NCBI RefSeq assembly: GCF_002803085.1
Contig: NZ_NNBJ01000011.1
Coordinates: 275,161 to 339,160, forward strand
DNA length: 64,000 nt
Origin: Streptomyces sp. CB01201
GTDB lineage: Bacteria > Actinomycetota > Actinomycetes > Streptomycetales > Streptomycetaceae
Direction: 5' to 3'
The notes below the pieces were generated by a model. That model was not told the DNA's origin and made no database searches. It was given only the letters and a program-made list of their open reading frames with translations. The translations under genes were made by a program, and so were the position numbers. Shown piece by piece: positions 47,022 to 59,351 of the stretch (the first letter of the stretch is position 1; each line of letters opens with the position of its first letter).

Positions 47022-48459
47022 GCACGAGCGTAGCAGCGTGGTTGAACTGGCGGAATCCCTGCGGAGTGAGCTCAACCGCTACTCGGTGGGTGGGAAGTTG
47101 CCGTCGAGCCGGGTGCTCGTCGAGCGGTACCGGGTGTCCCCGGTGACGGTCTCGCGCGCGCTCGCCCAGCTCGTCGCCGAGGGGCTCGTGGTCACCCGGC
47201 CCGGTGCCGGTGCCTACCGGGCGGAGCCGCGCCCGGTCACCCCGCGCGCCGGCGACACCTCCTGGCAGGAGGTCGCACTCAGCGCCGACGGGGCCACCGA
47301 GCCCGCCCCGCGTGCCGTCGACGCGAGCGGAGTCCTGGCCACCCTCGGCATCCCGGCGACCGGCGTCATCGACCTCAGCGGCGGCTACCTCGACGCCGGC
47401 CTCCAGCCCGAGCGGGCCATGGCCGCCGCGCTCGGCCGGGCCGGCCGCCGCCCCGGCGTGTGGAGCCGGCCGCCCGTCGACGGGCTCACCGAACTGCGCG
47501 CCTGGTTCGCCCGCGAAGTGGGCGGCGCGGTCGCCGCCGCCGACGTCCTGATCACCGCGGGCGGCCAGACCGCCCTGACCACCGCCCTGCGCGCGCTCGC
47601 CGCGCCCGGGGCACCCGTGCTCGTCGAGTCACCCACCTACCCCGGCCTGCTCGCCATCGCCCGGGCCTCGGGCCTGCGGCCCGTCCCCGTCCCGGTCGAC
47701 CCCGACGGCATCCGCCCCGAGCTCCTCTCCCGCGCCTTCGCCGCCACCGGCGCCCGCGTCCTGATCTGCCAGCCGCTCTTCCAGAACCCGACCGGCGCCC
47801 TGCTGTCCCCGGACCGGGGCCGCGAAGTGGTCCGCATCGCGCACGCCCACGGCGCGTTCGTCGTCGAGGACGACTTCGCCCGCAGGCTCGCCCACCAGGA
47901 CGCGGGCCCCCTGCCCGCCCCGCTCGCCGCCGACGACCCCGACGGCGTCGTCGTGCACGTCTCGTCGCTCACCAAGGCGACCTCGCCGAGCCTGCGCGTC
48001 GGCGCGCTCGCCGCCCGCGGGCCGGTCCTGGAACGCCTGCGTGCCATCCAGGTCGTCGACTCGTTCTTCGTGCCGCGTCCGCTCCAGGAGACCGCCCTCG
48101 AACTCGTCGGCTCCCCGGCCTGGGGCCGTCATCTGCGCGCCGTTTCGGCCGAGTTGACCGCGCGCCGGCAGTCCCTCGCGGCCGCCGTGCTGCACGGGCT
48201 CCCCGAACTCGCCCTGCCGCACGTCCCGTCCGGCGGCTACCACCTCTGGCTCCGGCTGCCCGACGGCGCGTCGGAGACCGCCGTCGTGTCCGCCGCGCTG
48301 CGCGCGGGCGTCGCCGTCGCCCCGGGGCGCCCCTACTTCAGCGCCGAGCCCCCGGCCGGGCATCTGCGCCTCAGCTTCGCCGGCGTGACCGGCGGTGCGG
48401 AGATCTCCGAGGCGGTGCGCAGGCTGCGCACCGCCCTGGACAGTGTGCTGGGTTACTGA
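47020..48459 (+). CDS. MocR-type regulator (GntR HTH plus aminotransferase domain)
   Basis: 479 residues. Winged helix within 5-75 (L-A-E-S-L-R-S-E-L-N-R-Y, L-P-S-S-R-V-L, S-P-V-T-V-S-R-A-L-A-Q-L), then a class I aminotransferase-like domain with PLP lysine K319 in S-L-T-K. ATG 47020 shares CATG with the divergent transporter start; -10 TATCCT (47006-47011) is 8 bases upstream, so the mRNA may be leaderless. Probably controls the divergent transporter. Confidence 0.9.
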   Translation: MHERSSVVELAESLRSELNRYSVGGKLPSSRVLVERYRVSPVTVSRALAQLVAEGLVVTRPGAGAYRAEPRPVTPRAGDTSWQEVALSADGATEPAPRAVDASGVLATLGIPATGVIDLSGGYLDAGLQPERAMAAALGRAGRRPGVWSRPPVDGLTELRAWFAREVGGAVAAADVLITAGGQTALTTALRALAAPGAPVLVESPTYPGLLAIARASGLRPVPVPVDPDGIRPELLSRAFAATGARVLICQPLFQNPTGALLSPDRGREVVRIAHAHGAFVVEDDFARRLAHQDAGPLPAPLAADDPDGVVVHVSSLTKATSPSLRVGALAARGPVLERLRAIQVVDSFFVPRPLQETALELVGSPAWGRHLRAVSAELTARRQSLAAAVLHGLPELALPHVPSGGYHLWLRLPDGASETAVVSAALRAGVAVAPGRPYFSAEPPAGHLRLSFAGVTGGAEISEAVRRLRTALDSVLGY

Positions 48460-48490
48460 CAACCGGCCCGCCGCCTGCGAGGCTCCCGGC

Positions 48491-48922
48491 ATGAGTGAAG
48501 TGATCTTCCGCGACTACACGATTTCCAGCGATCCCGGCCGCCTCGACGCCGCCCGGGTCCACCACTGGCTCTCCACGGACACCTACTGGGCGCTCGGCCG
48601 CACCCGCGAGAAGCAGGACGCCGCCATCGCCGGCTCCCTCAACTTCGGTGCCTACGAAGCCGGTTCGGGCGAGCAGGTGGCGTATGCGCGGATCGTCACC
48701 GACCACGCCACCTTCGCCTGGCTCTGCGATGTGTACGTGGACCCCGCCGTGCGCGGCGAGGGTCTCGGCACGGCCCTCGTCACCGCCGTACGGGACCACT
48801 TGGCGCCGGCCGGGCTGCGCAGGATCCTGCTCGCCACCGCGGACGCCCACGGGGTCTACGAGAAGATCGGCTTCCGCACCCTGGAGACCGCGGACAAGTG
48901 GATGGCCCTCGGCGTGCAGTAG
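48491..48922 (+). CDS. GNAT-family acetyltransferase
   Basis: 143 residues from ATG 48491. GNAT core: V-A-Y-A-R-I-V-T-D, W-L-C-D-V-Y-V-D-P-A-V-R-G-E-G-L-G-T-A-L (acetyl-CoA loop), L-A-T-A-D-A-H-G-V-Y-E-K-I-G-F. Substrate unknown. A 20-bp duplication overlaps its end. Confidence 0.88.
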   Translation: MSEVIFRDYTISSDPGRLDAARVHHWLSTDTYWALGRTREKQDAAIAGSLNFGAYEAGSGEQVAYARIVTDHATFAWLCDVYVDPAVRGEGLGTALVTAVRDHLAPAGLRRILLATADAHGVYEKIGFRTLETADKWMALGVQ

Positions 48923-48953
48923 GCCCGCGCCGCGTGCAGTAGGCCCGCGCCGC
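48914..48953. repeat. 20-bp perfect tandem duplication across the GNAT stop
   Basis: Two adjacent copies (48914-48933, 48934-48953) beginning GTGCAGTAGG; the first contains the last codons and stop of the acetyltransferase. Confidence 0.9.
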
Positions 48954-48962
48954 GGCCCCGGC

Positions 48963-49520
48963 TCAGGTCAGCTCGCGGACGACCCGGGCCGGGTTGCCGA
49001 CCGCGAGCACGCCCGTGGGCAGGTCCCGGGTGACGACCGCACCCGCGCCCACCACCGTGTTCGCGCCGATGTCCACGCCCGGGCAGACGATCACCCCGCC
49101 GCCCAGCCACACATTGTCCCCGATGGTCACGGGGAGCGCCCTCTCCCACCCGGCCCGCCGCCGCTCGGCATCCAACTCGTGGCTGGGCGTGAGCAGTTGG
49201 ACGTTCGGACCGATCTGGACATCGGCTCCGACGGTGATGGCGCCGGTGTCGAGGAAGACCGCCCCGAAGTTCACGAACGTCCCCGGGCCGATGCTGATGT
49301 TGTAGCCGAAGTCGCACCGGAACGGTGCCCGCACGTGGACGGACGCGTCGACCTTGCCGAGCAGCTCGGCGAGGATCGCGTGCCGCTCGGCGGCCGGGGC
49401 CGTCACGGCCGCGTCGTAGGCCGCGCACAGCCGGACGCGGCGCTCGGTGTCGGCGCGCAGCTCCGGGTCGTCGGGCAGGTACCACTCGCCGGCCAGCATC
49501 AGACGCTTGTTCTCACCCAT
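48963..49520 (-). CDS. Sugar O-acetyltransferase (Maa/LacA type)
   Basis: 185 residues from ATG 49520. N-terminal Maa-type segment (M-L-A-G-E-W-Y), then left-handed beta-helix hexapeptide repeats ([35 protein letters not shown]). Acetyl-CoA dependent acetylation of sugars. Promoter side faces the YCII gene. Confidence 0.9.
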   Translation of the reverse strand: MGENKRLMLAGEWYLPDDPELRADTERRVRLCAAYDAAVTAPAAERHAILAELLGKVDASVHVRAPFRCDFGYNISIGPGTFVNFGAVFLDTGAITVGADVQIGPNVQLLTPSHELDAERRRAGWERALPVTIGDNVWLGGGVIVCPGVDIGANTVVGAGAVVTRDLPTGVLAVGNPARVVRELT

Positions 49521-49700
49521 GGACGTCCTTCCGGCTCTGCCGCCCCACCGCACGGTCGCCCAGACCGTACGCCATCCGGCGCCGGGCGCGACGGAAAAAC
49601 GTCGGCGCGCGGCCGCGATCCGTGTCGATCCGGCCGGTTCCCGTTCGTATAGATGGTGAGGGCCGCCCCGCCGGGGCCGCCACCGTCCGAGGAGAACGCC

Positions 49701-50066
49701 ATGACGAACGCCCTGCACTACCTGCTCAGCGTAGTCACGCCGAGCGAGGGGACCCCGCCGAACGCCGACGAGATGGCCAGGATCACCGGAAACCTCCAGG
49801 CCTTCCACCAGGAGCTCAAGGACGCCGGGGCCTGGGTCTTCGCCGGGGGCCTCGCGGCACCGTCCACGGCCACGGTGCTGCGCGAGAAGAACGGCGATGT
49901 GCTCACCACCGACGGGCCGTACATCGAGAGCAAGGAGTACCTCGGCGGCCTGTGCATCGTGAAGGCGCCCGACCTGGACGCGGCCCTGGAATGGGGCCGC
50001 AGGGCGGTGCTCGCGACGACGCTGCCCATCGAGGTGCGGCCCTTCTACGGCGAAGTCCAGGAGTGA
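49701..50066 (+). CDS. YCII-related protein
   Basis: 121 residues from ATG 49701 (GAGGAGAA RBS). Dimeric alpha/beta YCII/DGPF fold: [25 protein letters not shown]. These proteins are typically encoded beside an ECF sigma factor, as here (GTGA overlap). Confidence 0.9.
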   Translation: MTNALHYLLSVVTPSEGTPPNADEMARITGNLQAFHQELKDAGAWVFAGGLAAPSTATVLREKNGDVLTTDGPYIESKEYLGGLCIVKAPDLDAALEWGRRAVLATTLPIEVRPFYGEVQE

Positions 50067-51310
50067 GCGGGACGGGGCCGGGCGCACCGGGGAACGACGA
50101 GGTCGAGCGGGTCTTTCGCGCCGAGTACGGCCGGGCGGTCGCCGTACTGGTCCGGGTGCTCGGGGACATCGACCTCGCCGAGGAGGCCGTGCAGGACGCG
50201 TTCGCGACCGCGCTGGTGCGCTGGCCCGCCGACGGGCCGCCGCCGAGCCCGGCCGGCTGGATCATCACCACCGCCCGCAACCGGGCCGTGGACCGGCTGC
50301 GTCGGGAGTCGACCCGCGCGGACCGGCAGGCCGAGGCCGCCCGGCGCGAGCGCCTGTACGCGAGCGACAAGCCCGCCGAGGAGGGCCCCGTGCACGACGA
50401 CCGGCTCCGCCTGGTCTTCACCTGCTGCCATCCCTCGCTCGCCCCCACCGCCCAAGTCGCCCTGACCCTGCGGCTGTTGGGCGGCCTGAGCACCGCCGAG
50501 ATCGCCCGGGCCTTCCTGGTGCCCGAACCGACGATGGCCCAGCGTCTGGTGCGGGCCAAGGGCAAGATCCGCGAGGCCCGCATCCCCTACCGGATCCCGC
50601 AGGAGGCGGAACTCCCGGACCGGCTCCGCGCGGTGCTCGCCGTCGTCTACCTGATCTTCAACGAGGGGTACGCGGCCCGTTCGGGTGACCGGCTCGTCCG
50701 CGACGACCTGTGCGCGGAGGCCCTGCGGCTCGGCGGGCTGCTGGTCGAGCTGATGCCGGACGAGCCGGAGCCGCTCGGGCTCCTCGCGCTGATGCTGCTC
50801 ACCGCGTCGCGCCGGGCCGCGAGGACCGGCCCGGCGGGCGAACTGGTCCTCCTCGCGGACCAGGACCGCACCCGCTGGGACCCCGAACTCATCGCACAGG
50901 GGCAGGAGTTGGTGCGTCGCTGTCTGCGCGGCGGCCGGCCGGGTCCGTACCAGATCCTGGCCGCGATCAACGCCGTGCACAGCGACGCCGCGACGGCGGG
51001 CGGGACGGACTGGCACCAGATCCGGCAGCTGTACGACCAGCTGCTCGCCCTCGCGCCGACACCGGTCGTGGCCCTCAACCGGGCGATCGCCGTGGCCGAG
51101 ACCGAGGGCCCGGCCACGGCCCTCGCCCTCGTCGACGCGCTCGACCTCCCGGCCTACCACCTCCTGCACGCCACCCGGGCGGACCTGCTGCGCAGGCTCG
51201 GCCGGTGCGAGGAGGCGGCGCGCGCCTACGAGGAGGCGCTGGCCCGGACGGACAACGCCGCGGAGCGGGCCTTCCTGGAGCGGAGGCTGGCGGAGCTGAG
51301 GGCCGCATAG
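50063..51310 (+). CDS. ECF RNA polymerase sigma factor with C-terminal extension
   Basis: 415 residues from GTG 50063. Sigma2 ([14 protein letters not shown]) and sigma4 ([20 protein letters not shown]) in the first 180 residues, then a long helical DUF6596-type domain ([22 protein letters not shown]). Member of the YCII-linked ECF group (ECF42-like); the extension may sense the signal. Translationally coupled to the YCII gene. Confidence 0.9.
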   Translation: MSGTGPGAPGNDEVERVFRAEYGRAVAVLVRVLGDIDLAEEAVQDAFATALVRWPADGPPPSPAGWIITTARNRAVDRLRRESTRADRQAEAARRERLYASDKPAEEGPVHDDRLRLVFTCCHPSLAPTAQVALTLRLLGGLSTAEIARAFLVPEPTMAQRLVRAKGKIREARIPYRIPQEAELPDRLRAVLAVVYLIFNEGYAARSGDRLVRDDLCAEALRLGGLLVELMPDEPEPLGLLALMLLTASRRAARTGPAGELVLLADQDRTRWDPELIAQGQELVRRCLRGGRPGPYQILAAINAVHSDAATAGGTDWHQIRQLYDQLLALAPTPVVALNRAIAVAETEGPATALALVDALDLPAYHLLHATRADLLRRLGRCEEAARAYEEALARTDNAAERAFLERRLAELRAA

Positions 51311-51330
51311 GGGGCCGGCTCCCGCCGCGC

Positions 51331-52566
51331 TCAGGCCGAGGCCTTGGCTGCCGCGCCCGCCGAGTCCGCCGTGCGGGCCGCCCCGGCCGTCCGCGCCACC
51401 ACATGGCGGCGCCGGGCCGGCATCCCCAGCAGCGGGTTGGCGACGGCCCAGGCCGCGCCCTTGCAGACCACCTCCTTGTACAGGGCGGCGAACCGCCCGG
51501 TCAGCACCCCGCGCACGGCCCGGTCGTCGGCGGTCACGTACTGGATCAGGCCCTCCCTGCGGCCCAGCGAGACGCACTGGTTGACGTAGCGCAACGGCAC
51601 GTCCGGGAGCTTTCCGCCGGTCAGCCGGGCCGCGATCGCGTCGGCGGCCTGCCAGGCCATGGGGGTGCCGGACGCGCACGACATCCGCAGCGGCTTGCCG
51701 CCGGCGCCCGTCGTCACCGCCGCGTCACCGACGGCGTACACATCGGGGTGCGAGAGCGAGCGCATGGTCGCGTCGACCGCGATCCGGCCGTCGGCGCCGG
51801 TCTCCAGGGCGGACGCCCCGGGGATGGCGTGGACGGCGAAGCCGGTCGTCCACACGGTGGCCGCGGACGGGATAGTGCTGCCGTCGGCGGTGGTGACGTG
51901 GTCGGCCGTGACGCCCGTGACGGCCGCGTGCTCGTGGACGGTGATGCCGAGGGTGGCGAAGACCTTGCGCAGATGGGCCCGGCCCCTGGGCGAGAGCCAG
52001 TCGCCGAGGCCGCCGCGGGCGACGAGGGCGACATCGAGGTCCGGGCGGGCCTCGGCGATCTCGGTGGCCGCCTCCAGGCCGGTGAGGCCGCCGCCGACCA
52101 CGACCACCGGCTGCCCGGCGCCGAGGCGCGCGAGCCGGTCGCGCAGCCGCAGCGCCCCGGCGCGCCCGGCGATCTCATGGGCGTGCTCGGCCGCGCCGGG
52201 GACGCCGTGGTCACTCCAGCCGCTGCCGAGGGCGTACACGAGGGTGTCGTACGGGAGGTCCTCGGCCGCGCCGTCGGTGTCGATGCCGTGCGCAGCCACG
52301 ACGCCGACGGTCTTCCGGTCGACGTCGACGCCAGTGACCTCGGCGAGCCGCACCTCGACGCCGGTGCCCGCGAACATCTCGCTCAGCGGGCGGGGCCTGA
52401 GGCCCTGACCGGTGGCGAGCTGATGCAGCCGGACGCGCTCGACGAAGTCGGGCTCGGCGTTGACGAGGGTGACGGCGACGTCGTCGCGGTACAAGCGCCT
52501 GGCGAGCCGTCCGGCGGCGATCGCTCCGGCGTATCCGGCTCCGAGGACGATGATGCGGTGCTGCAT
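51331..52566 (-). CDS. FAD-dependent NAD(P)H oxidoreductase (NDH-2/FSP1-like)
   Basis: 411 residues from ATG 52566. FAD motif G-A-G-Y-A-G-A-I-A-A; second dinucleotide motif V-V-V-G-G-G-L-T-G-L-E-A; C-terminal D-V-Y-A-V-G-D-A-A. Likely quinone or thiol-type reductase. Gene order with the ECF41 sigma factor upstream is the known ECF41/oxidoreductase pairing, so the sigma factor may transcribe it. Confidence 0.9.
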   Translation of the reverse strand: MQHRIIVLGAGYAGAIAAGRLARRLYRDDVAVTLVNAEPDFVERVRLHQLATGQGLRPRPLSEMFAGTGVEVRLAEVTGVDVDRKTVGVVAAHGIDTDGAAEDLPYDTLVYALGSGWSDHGVPGAAEHAHEIAGRAGALRLRDRLARLGAGQPVVVVGGGLTGLEAATEIAEARPDLDVALVARGGLGDWLSPRGRAHLRKVFATLGITVHEHAAVTGVTADHVTTADGSTIPSAATVWTTGFAVHAIPGASALETGADGRIAVDATMRSLSHPDVYAVGDAAVTTGAGGKPLRMSCASGTPMAWQAADAIAARLTGGKLPDVPLRYVNQCVSLGRREGLIQYVTADDRAVRGVLTGRFAALYKEVVCKGAAWAVANPLLGMPARRRHVVARTAGAARTADSAGAAAKASA

Positions 52567-52657
52567 ATCCCTGCTCCTGTCTCGCGCGGTGTCGCCCCTT
52601 GAACCGAGCGGCCCGCCGTTTCCTGACAGGCACGGGATGTGAAGCGGGTCACAGAAG

Positions 52658-53602
52658 TCAGAAGGCGTGGAGCAGCGGCTCTCCGTGCTCGATGGCCGCC
52701 CACTGCCGGGTCGCGCGTTCCAGCTTGTCGGGGTTGCCCTGGCTGCGGAACGCCACGATGCCGTCGGCGCCGATCTCCAGGGACATGACGCCGACGACCC
52801 GGCCGTCCACGACGGCCACGACGGCGGGCGCCCCGTTGGCGTTCGCGGCGTGGATCTCGGCCGAGCCGCCCACCAGGGCGCGCTTGGCCTTGCCGGGCTT
52901 GAACAGGCCCCGCATGAACGTAGCGACCGCGAGCGCCCCCTCGAAGGCACGGGTCCGCGCCGGGACCTTGCCGCCGCCGTCGCCGATCGCGGTGACGTCC
53001 GCGGTGAGCAGCCGCACCAGCGGCTCGGTCCGTCCGCTGGCCGCGGCGGCCAGGAACTCCTCGACCACCCGCCGCGCCGCGGCCGCGTCGATCTCGGTCC
53101 GGGCGGTGCCCGCGGACACGTGCTTCTTGGCCCGGTGGAGGATCTGCTGACTGGCGGCCTCGGTGAGGTCGAGCATCTCGGCGATCTCCCGGTGCGCGTA
53201 CCCGAACGCCTCGCGCAGGACGTACACCGCCCGCTCGTTGGGGGAGAGCCGCTCCAGCAGGGTGAGCACCGCGTACGACACCGATTCGCGCTGTTCGGCC
53301 GTGTCGGCGGGGCCGAGCATCGGATCCCCGTCGAGCAGCGGCTCGGGCAGCCACTGGCCCACGTAGGTCTCGCGGCGGGCCCGGGCCGAGGTCAGCTGGT
53401 TGAGGCAGAGCCGGGTCAGCACCTTGGTCAGCCAGGCCTCGGGCACCTCGATGCGTTCCACGTCGGACGCCTGCCAGCGCAGGAACGTCTCCTGCACCAT
53501 GTCCTCGGCCTCGCTCGCGGACCCGAGCATCCGGTAGCCGATGGCCTGGAGCCGGGGCCGGGCGGCCTCGAACCGGTCCACGTCGTTCACGGTCAGCGCC
53601 AT
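52658..53602 (-). CDS. ECF41-group sigma factor (SigJ-like, SnoaL-type C-terminus)
   Basis: 314 residues. Sigma2/sigma4 in residues 1-165 (R-L-Q-A-I-G-Y-R-M-L-G-S, E-A-F-G-Y-A-H-R-E-I-A-E-M-L), linker W-L-P-E-P, then a SnoaL-like domain with D-G-G-G-K and N-P-D-K-L, signature motifs of ECF41. The C-terminal domain controls its activity without an anti-sigma factor. TGTCAGG near 52621 might be its own promoter type. Confidence 0.92.
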   Translation of the reverse strand: MALTVNDVDRFEAARPRLQAIGYRMLGSASEAEDMVQETFLRWQASDVERIEVPEAWLTKVLTRLCLNQLTSARARRETYVGQWLPEPLLDGDPMLGPADTAEQRESVSYAVLTLLERLSPNERAVYVLREAFGYAHREIAEMLDLTEAASQQILHRAKKHVSAGTARTEIDAAAARRVVEEFLAAAASGRTEPLVRLLTADVTAIGDGGGKVPARTRAFEGALAVATFMRGLFKPGKAKRALVGGSAEIHAANANGAPAVVAVVDGRVVGVMSLEIGADGIVAFRSQGNPDKLERATRQWAAIEHGEPLLHAF

Positions 53603-53698
53603 GGCCCGGATATTAGCTCCCGGCCGCGGCCGGGAGCCCGGCGCGGGCCCCTCGGCGAAGCTCCGGGCCCGCGGCCGAGCCCTCGCGGCGGGGCGTCG

Positions 53699-54304
53699 TC
53701 ACGCAGGGGTGACGAGCGGCGGGTGGTCGAGCACGCGGGGCGTGTACTCGACCAGCTGGGTACGGCCGTCGAAGGTCCGGTGCCCGATCATCTGGAGGGC
53801 GACATCCGGATAGCCGTCGTAGATGCGTTCCTCACCCGTGGCCCCGGTGATCACCGGGAACATGACGACCCGGAAGCGGTCGACGAGTCCGGCTCGTAGC
53901 AGGGACCGGCAGAGGCTGAGGCTGCCGATCGTGGTGAGGAGCCCCGAGCCGCTCGCCTTCATCGCACGGACCGCCTCGACGGCGTCGTCGCGGACGAGCG
54001 TGGAGTTGGCCCAGGTCAGTGGCTCCGTGAGGGAGGAGGAGAACACCACCTTGGAAGCTCGCGTCAGCTCGTCGACGGACGCCTCCTCCTCGGGCCTGAA
54101 CTCGTCCTGGCCCTCGGGGACCTCGCCCGCGGCGAAGCCCGACATCAGGCGGTAGGTGTTCGCTCCCATCAGGTAGGTGGCCGGGGGCTGCTCGCCGAGC
54201 CATGCGAAGTACTCCGGGCCTTCGAGGCCCCAGAATCCGGGCCACCCCTCTCCTGAGGCGTAGCCGTCGAGGGAGGTGATGAAGTCGACGAGAAGCTCCG
54301 ACAT
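53699..54304 (-). CDS. RibD C-terminal / dihydrofolate reductase-like protein
   Basis: 201 residues. N-terminal L-L-V-D-F-I-T-S-L-D-G-Y-A, middle S-G-L-L-T-T-I-G-S-L-S-L-C-R-S-L-L, and L-V-D-R-F-R-V-V-M-F-P-V-I: the RibD_C/DHFR-like fold. True substrate unknown. Ends close to the ECF41 gene but on the same strand downstream, with separate transcription likely. Confidence 0.85.
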   Translation of the reverse strand: MSELLVDFITSLDGYASGEGWPGFWGLEGPEYFAWLGEQPPATYLMGANTYRLMSGFAAGEVPEGQDEFRPEEEASVDELTRASKVVFSSSLTEPLTWANSTLVRDDAVEAVRAMKASGSGLLTTIGSLSLCRSLLRAGLVDRFRVVMFPVITGATGEERIYDGYPDVALQMIGHRTFDGRTQLVEYTPRVLDHPPLVTPA

Positions 54305-54349
54305 GGTGGTGTCCCTTCCTTGGGTGTCACGAGCTTGGACCGGCCGGGA

Positions 54350-54393
54350 GCCGCGAACTCATCGGTCGGGTGCCGCGAACTCATCGGTCGGGC
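54350..54393. repeat. 22-bp tandem duplication upstream of argC
   Basis: GCCGCGAACTCATCGGTCGG recurs with a 22-base period (54350-54371, 54372-54393), one mismatch at the last base. It lies just upstream of the argC promoter. Confidence 0.8.
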
Positions 54394-54404
54394 CGGAGAA
54401 CTCT

Positions 54405-56638
<2,234 letters not shown>

Positions 56639-56642
<4 letters not shown>

Positions 56643-57559
56643 GCACGCGCAAGCACACCGCCCTGCCCAAGGCGCAGATCCTCATCGAGGCGCTGCCCTG
56701 GCTGACCCGGCACCACGGCAAGACCGTCGTCATCAAGTTCGGCGGCAACGCCATGGTCGACGAGGGTCTGAAGGCCGCGTTCGCCCAGGACGTGGTGTTC
56801 CTGCGGCAGTCCGGGCTCAAGCCCGTCGTCGTGCACGGCGGCGGACCGCAGATCAGCAAGCAGCTCGACAGGCACGGCCTGGTCAGCGAGTTCAAGGCGG
56901 GCCTTCGGGTGACCACCCCCGAGGCCATGGACGTCGTCCGCATGGTGCTCGCCGGGCAGGTGCAGCGCGAACTCGTCGGGCTGCTCAACCAGCACGGACC
57001 GCTCGCCGTCGGCATGACCGGCGAGGACGCGCACACCATCACCGCCACCCAGCACCGCCCGGAGATCGACGGCGAGCTGGTAGACATCGGCCGGGTCGGC
57101 CAGATCACCGCGATCGATCCGGGCGCCATCGAGGCACTCCTGGACGACGGCCGGATCCCGGTCATCTCCTCGATCGCCCGCTCCCAGGACGACGGACATG
57201 TCTACAACGTCAATGCTGATACGGCGGCTGCGGCACTTGCGGCTGCGCTGGGCGCCGAGACCCTGATGGTCCTGACCGACGTCGAGGGGCTGTACGAGGA
57301 CTGGCCCAACAGCGACGACGTGATCAGCCGACTGACGGCGAGTCAGCTGGAGACGCTGCTGCCCGAGCTCTCCAGCGGCATGGTCCCCAAGATGGAGGGC
57401 TGCCTGTTCGCCGTGCGCAACGGGGTCAACACCGCGCGCGTGATCGACGGACGGGTCCCGCACTCGATCCTGCTGGAAATCTTCACCGACGAAGGCATCG
57501 GCACCATGGTCGTGCCCGACGGACCGCACGTAAGCGATGGACAAGGGGGAGCGCGGTGA
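56639..57559 (+). CDS. argB: Acetylglutamate kinase
   Basis: 306 residues from ATG 56639. K-F-G-G-N-A-M phosphate loop, V-H-G-G-G-P-Q-I substrate site, Y-N-V-N-A-D-T and L-T-D-V-E-G-L-Y. Second arginine step. Overlaps argD start (GTGA). Confidence 0.96.
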
Positions 57560-58752
57560 CCAACCAGGAGCTCGCACAGCGCTGGCAGCAGGTCATGACG
57601 GACAACTACGGCACGCCCGGGCTGTCGTTGGTGCGCGGCGCGGGCGCGACCGTGTGGGACGCGGACGGCACCGCCTACACCGACTTCGTCGGCGGCATCG
57701 CGGTCAACGCGCTCGGCCACGCCCACCCGGCCGTCGTGCAGGCCGTGTCCCGGCAGATCGCCTCGCTCGGCCATGTCTCGAACCTGTTCGTGGCGGAGCC
57801 GCCGGTGGCGCTCGCCGAACGGCTGGTCCAGCTCTTCGGCCGGCCCGGCCGGGTGTTCTTCTGCAACTCCGGCGCCGAGGCCAACGAGGCCGCCTTCAAG
57901 ATCGGCCGCCTCACCGGGCGCACCCACATGGTCGCCACCGACGGCGGCTTCCACGGCCGGACGATGGGCGCGCTCGCCCTCACCGGCCAGGAGGGCAAGC
58001 GGACGCCGTTCCTGCCGCTGCCCGGCGAGGTCACCCACGTACCGTTCGGGGACGTCGAGGCGCTGCGGGCGGCCGTCACCGAGGAGACCGCCCTCGTCGT
58101 CATCGAGCCCATCCAGGGCGAGATCGGTGTCGTCGTCCCGCCGCCGGGATACCTGGAGGCGGCCCGCGAGATCACCCGCGCCACCGGCACGCTGCTCGTC
58201 CTGGACGAGGTGCAGACCGGCATCGGGCGGACCGGCAGCTGGTTCGAGTACCAGCAGCACGAGGGCGTCGAACCCGACATCGTCACGCTGGCGAAGGGCC
58301 TCGGCGGCGGTCTTCCGCTCGGCGCGACGGTCGCCTTCGGCGCGGCGGCCGAGCTGTTGAAGCCCGGGATGCACGGCACCACCTTCGGCGGGAACCCGGT
58401 CGCCTGCGCCGCCGGACTCGCCGTGCTCGCCGTGCTGGCCGCCGACGGCGCGCTCGACCGGGTCAAGTCGACGGGCGAGAAGCTGCGCGCCGGAATCGAG
58501 GCGCTCGGGCACCCGCTGGTCTCCCATGTCCGTGGTGCGGGGCTGCTGCTGGGTATCGTGCTCAACGAGCCCCTCGCACCCCAGGTGCAGCAGGCGGCTC
58601 AGGACGCCGGCTTCCTGGTCAACGCGCCCGCCCCCGATGTCGTACGGCTCATGCCGCCGCTCATCATCGGTGACGCGGAGGTGGACGCGTTCCTCCGGGC
58701 ACTGCCCGGCGTCCTCGGCACAGTCAACGGGGACGGACGATCCGGAGAATGA
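57556..58752 (+). CDS. argD: Acetylornithine aminotransferase
   Basis: 398 residues from GTG 57556. PLP enzyme; PLP Lys247 in [33 protein letters not shown]. Fourth arginine step. Confidence 0.95.
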   Translation: MTNQELAQRWQQVMTDNYGTPGLSLVRGAGATVWDADGTAYTDFVGGIAVNALGHAHPAVVQAVSRQIASLGHVSNLFVAEPPVALAERLVQLFGRPGRVFFCNSGAEANEAAFKIGRLTGRTHMVATDGGFHGRTMGALALTGQEGKRTPFLPLPGEVTHVPFGDVEALRAAVTEETALVVIEPIQGEIGVVVPPPGYLEAAREITRATGTLLVLDEVQTGIGRTGSWFEYQQHEGVEPDIVTLAKGLGGGLPLGATVAFGAAAELLKPGMHGTTFGGNPVACAAGLAVLAVLAADGALDRVKSTGEKLRAGIEALGHPLVSHVRGAGLLLGIVLNEPLAPQVQQAAQDAGFLVNAPAPDVVRLMPPLIIGDAEVDAFLRALPGVLGTVNGDGRSGE

Positions 58753-58759
58753 GACGACG

Positions 58760-59302
58760 ATGACCGACGAGGCGCAGGACTTCGACCCGGGCGGCCCCGC
58801 CGTACCGCAGACCCGCACCGCCCGCCACCGCCGGATCGTGGACATCCTCAACCGGCAGCCGGTGCGGTCCCAGAGCCAGCTCGCCAAGCTCCTCGCGGAC
58901 GACGGGCTGAGCGTCACCCAGGCGACGCTCTCCCGCGACCTCGACGAGCTGGGCGCGGTGAAGATCCGCAACACCGGCGGCGAGCTGATCTACGCGGTAC
59001 CCAGCGAGGGCGGCTTCCGCACGCCGAAGGCGCCGCTCGGCGAGTCGGCGAAGGAGGAGCGGATGCGCAGGCTGTCCGCGGAACTCCTCATCTCCGCTGA
59101 GGCCTCCGCCAACCTGGTGGTCCTGCGCACGCCGCCCGGCGCCGCCCAGTTCCTCGCCTCGGCCATCGACCAGGCCGAACTGCACGACATCCTCGGCACG
59201 ATCGCGGGGGACGACACCTTGATGCTGATCAGCCGCGACCCGTCGGGCGGCCAGGCGCTGGCCGACCATCTGCTGCGGCTGGCCCAGAACGACCATCGCT
59301 GA
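58760..59302 (+). CDS. argR: Arginine repressor
   Basis: 180 residues from ATG 58760. N-terminal winged helix ([29 protein letters not shown]), C-terminal oligomerisation/arginine-binding domain (G-T-I-A-G-D-D-T-L). Binds ARG boxes such as those before argC and argH. Eight bases after argD. Confidence 0.95.
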   Translation: MTDEAQDFDPGGPAVPQTRTARHRRIVDILNRQPVRSQSQLAKLLADDGLSVTQATLSRDLDELGAVKIRNTGGELIYAVPSEGGFRTPKAPLGESAKEERMRRLSAELLISAEASANLVVLRTPPGAAQFLASAIDQAELHDILGTIAGDDTLMLISRDPSGGQALADHLLRLAQNDHR

Positions 59303-59308
59303 CTGAGG

Positions 59309-59331
59309 AGTTGGGGGCCACGGCCCCAACT
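59309..59331. terminator. Convergent terminator between argR and the transpeptidase gene
   Basis: AGTTGGGG (59309-59316) pairs with CCCCAACT (59324-59331), with a partially paired GGCC loop. No U-run. Confidence 0.55.
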
Positions 59332-59351
59332 GTGCGGCGCTGTGGTCACGT

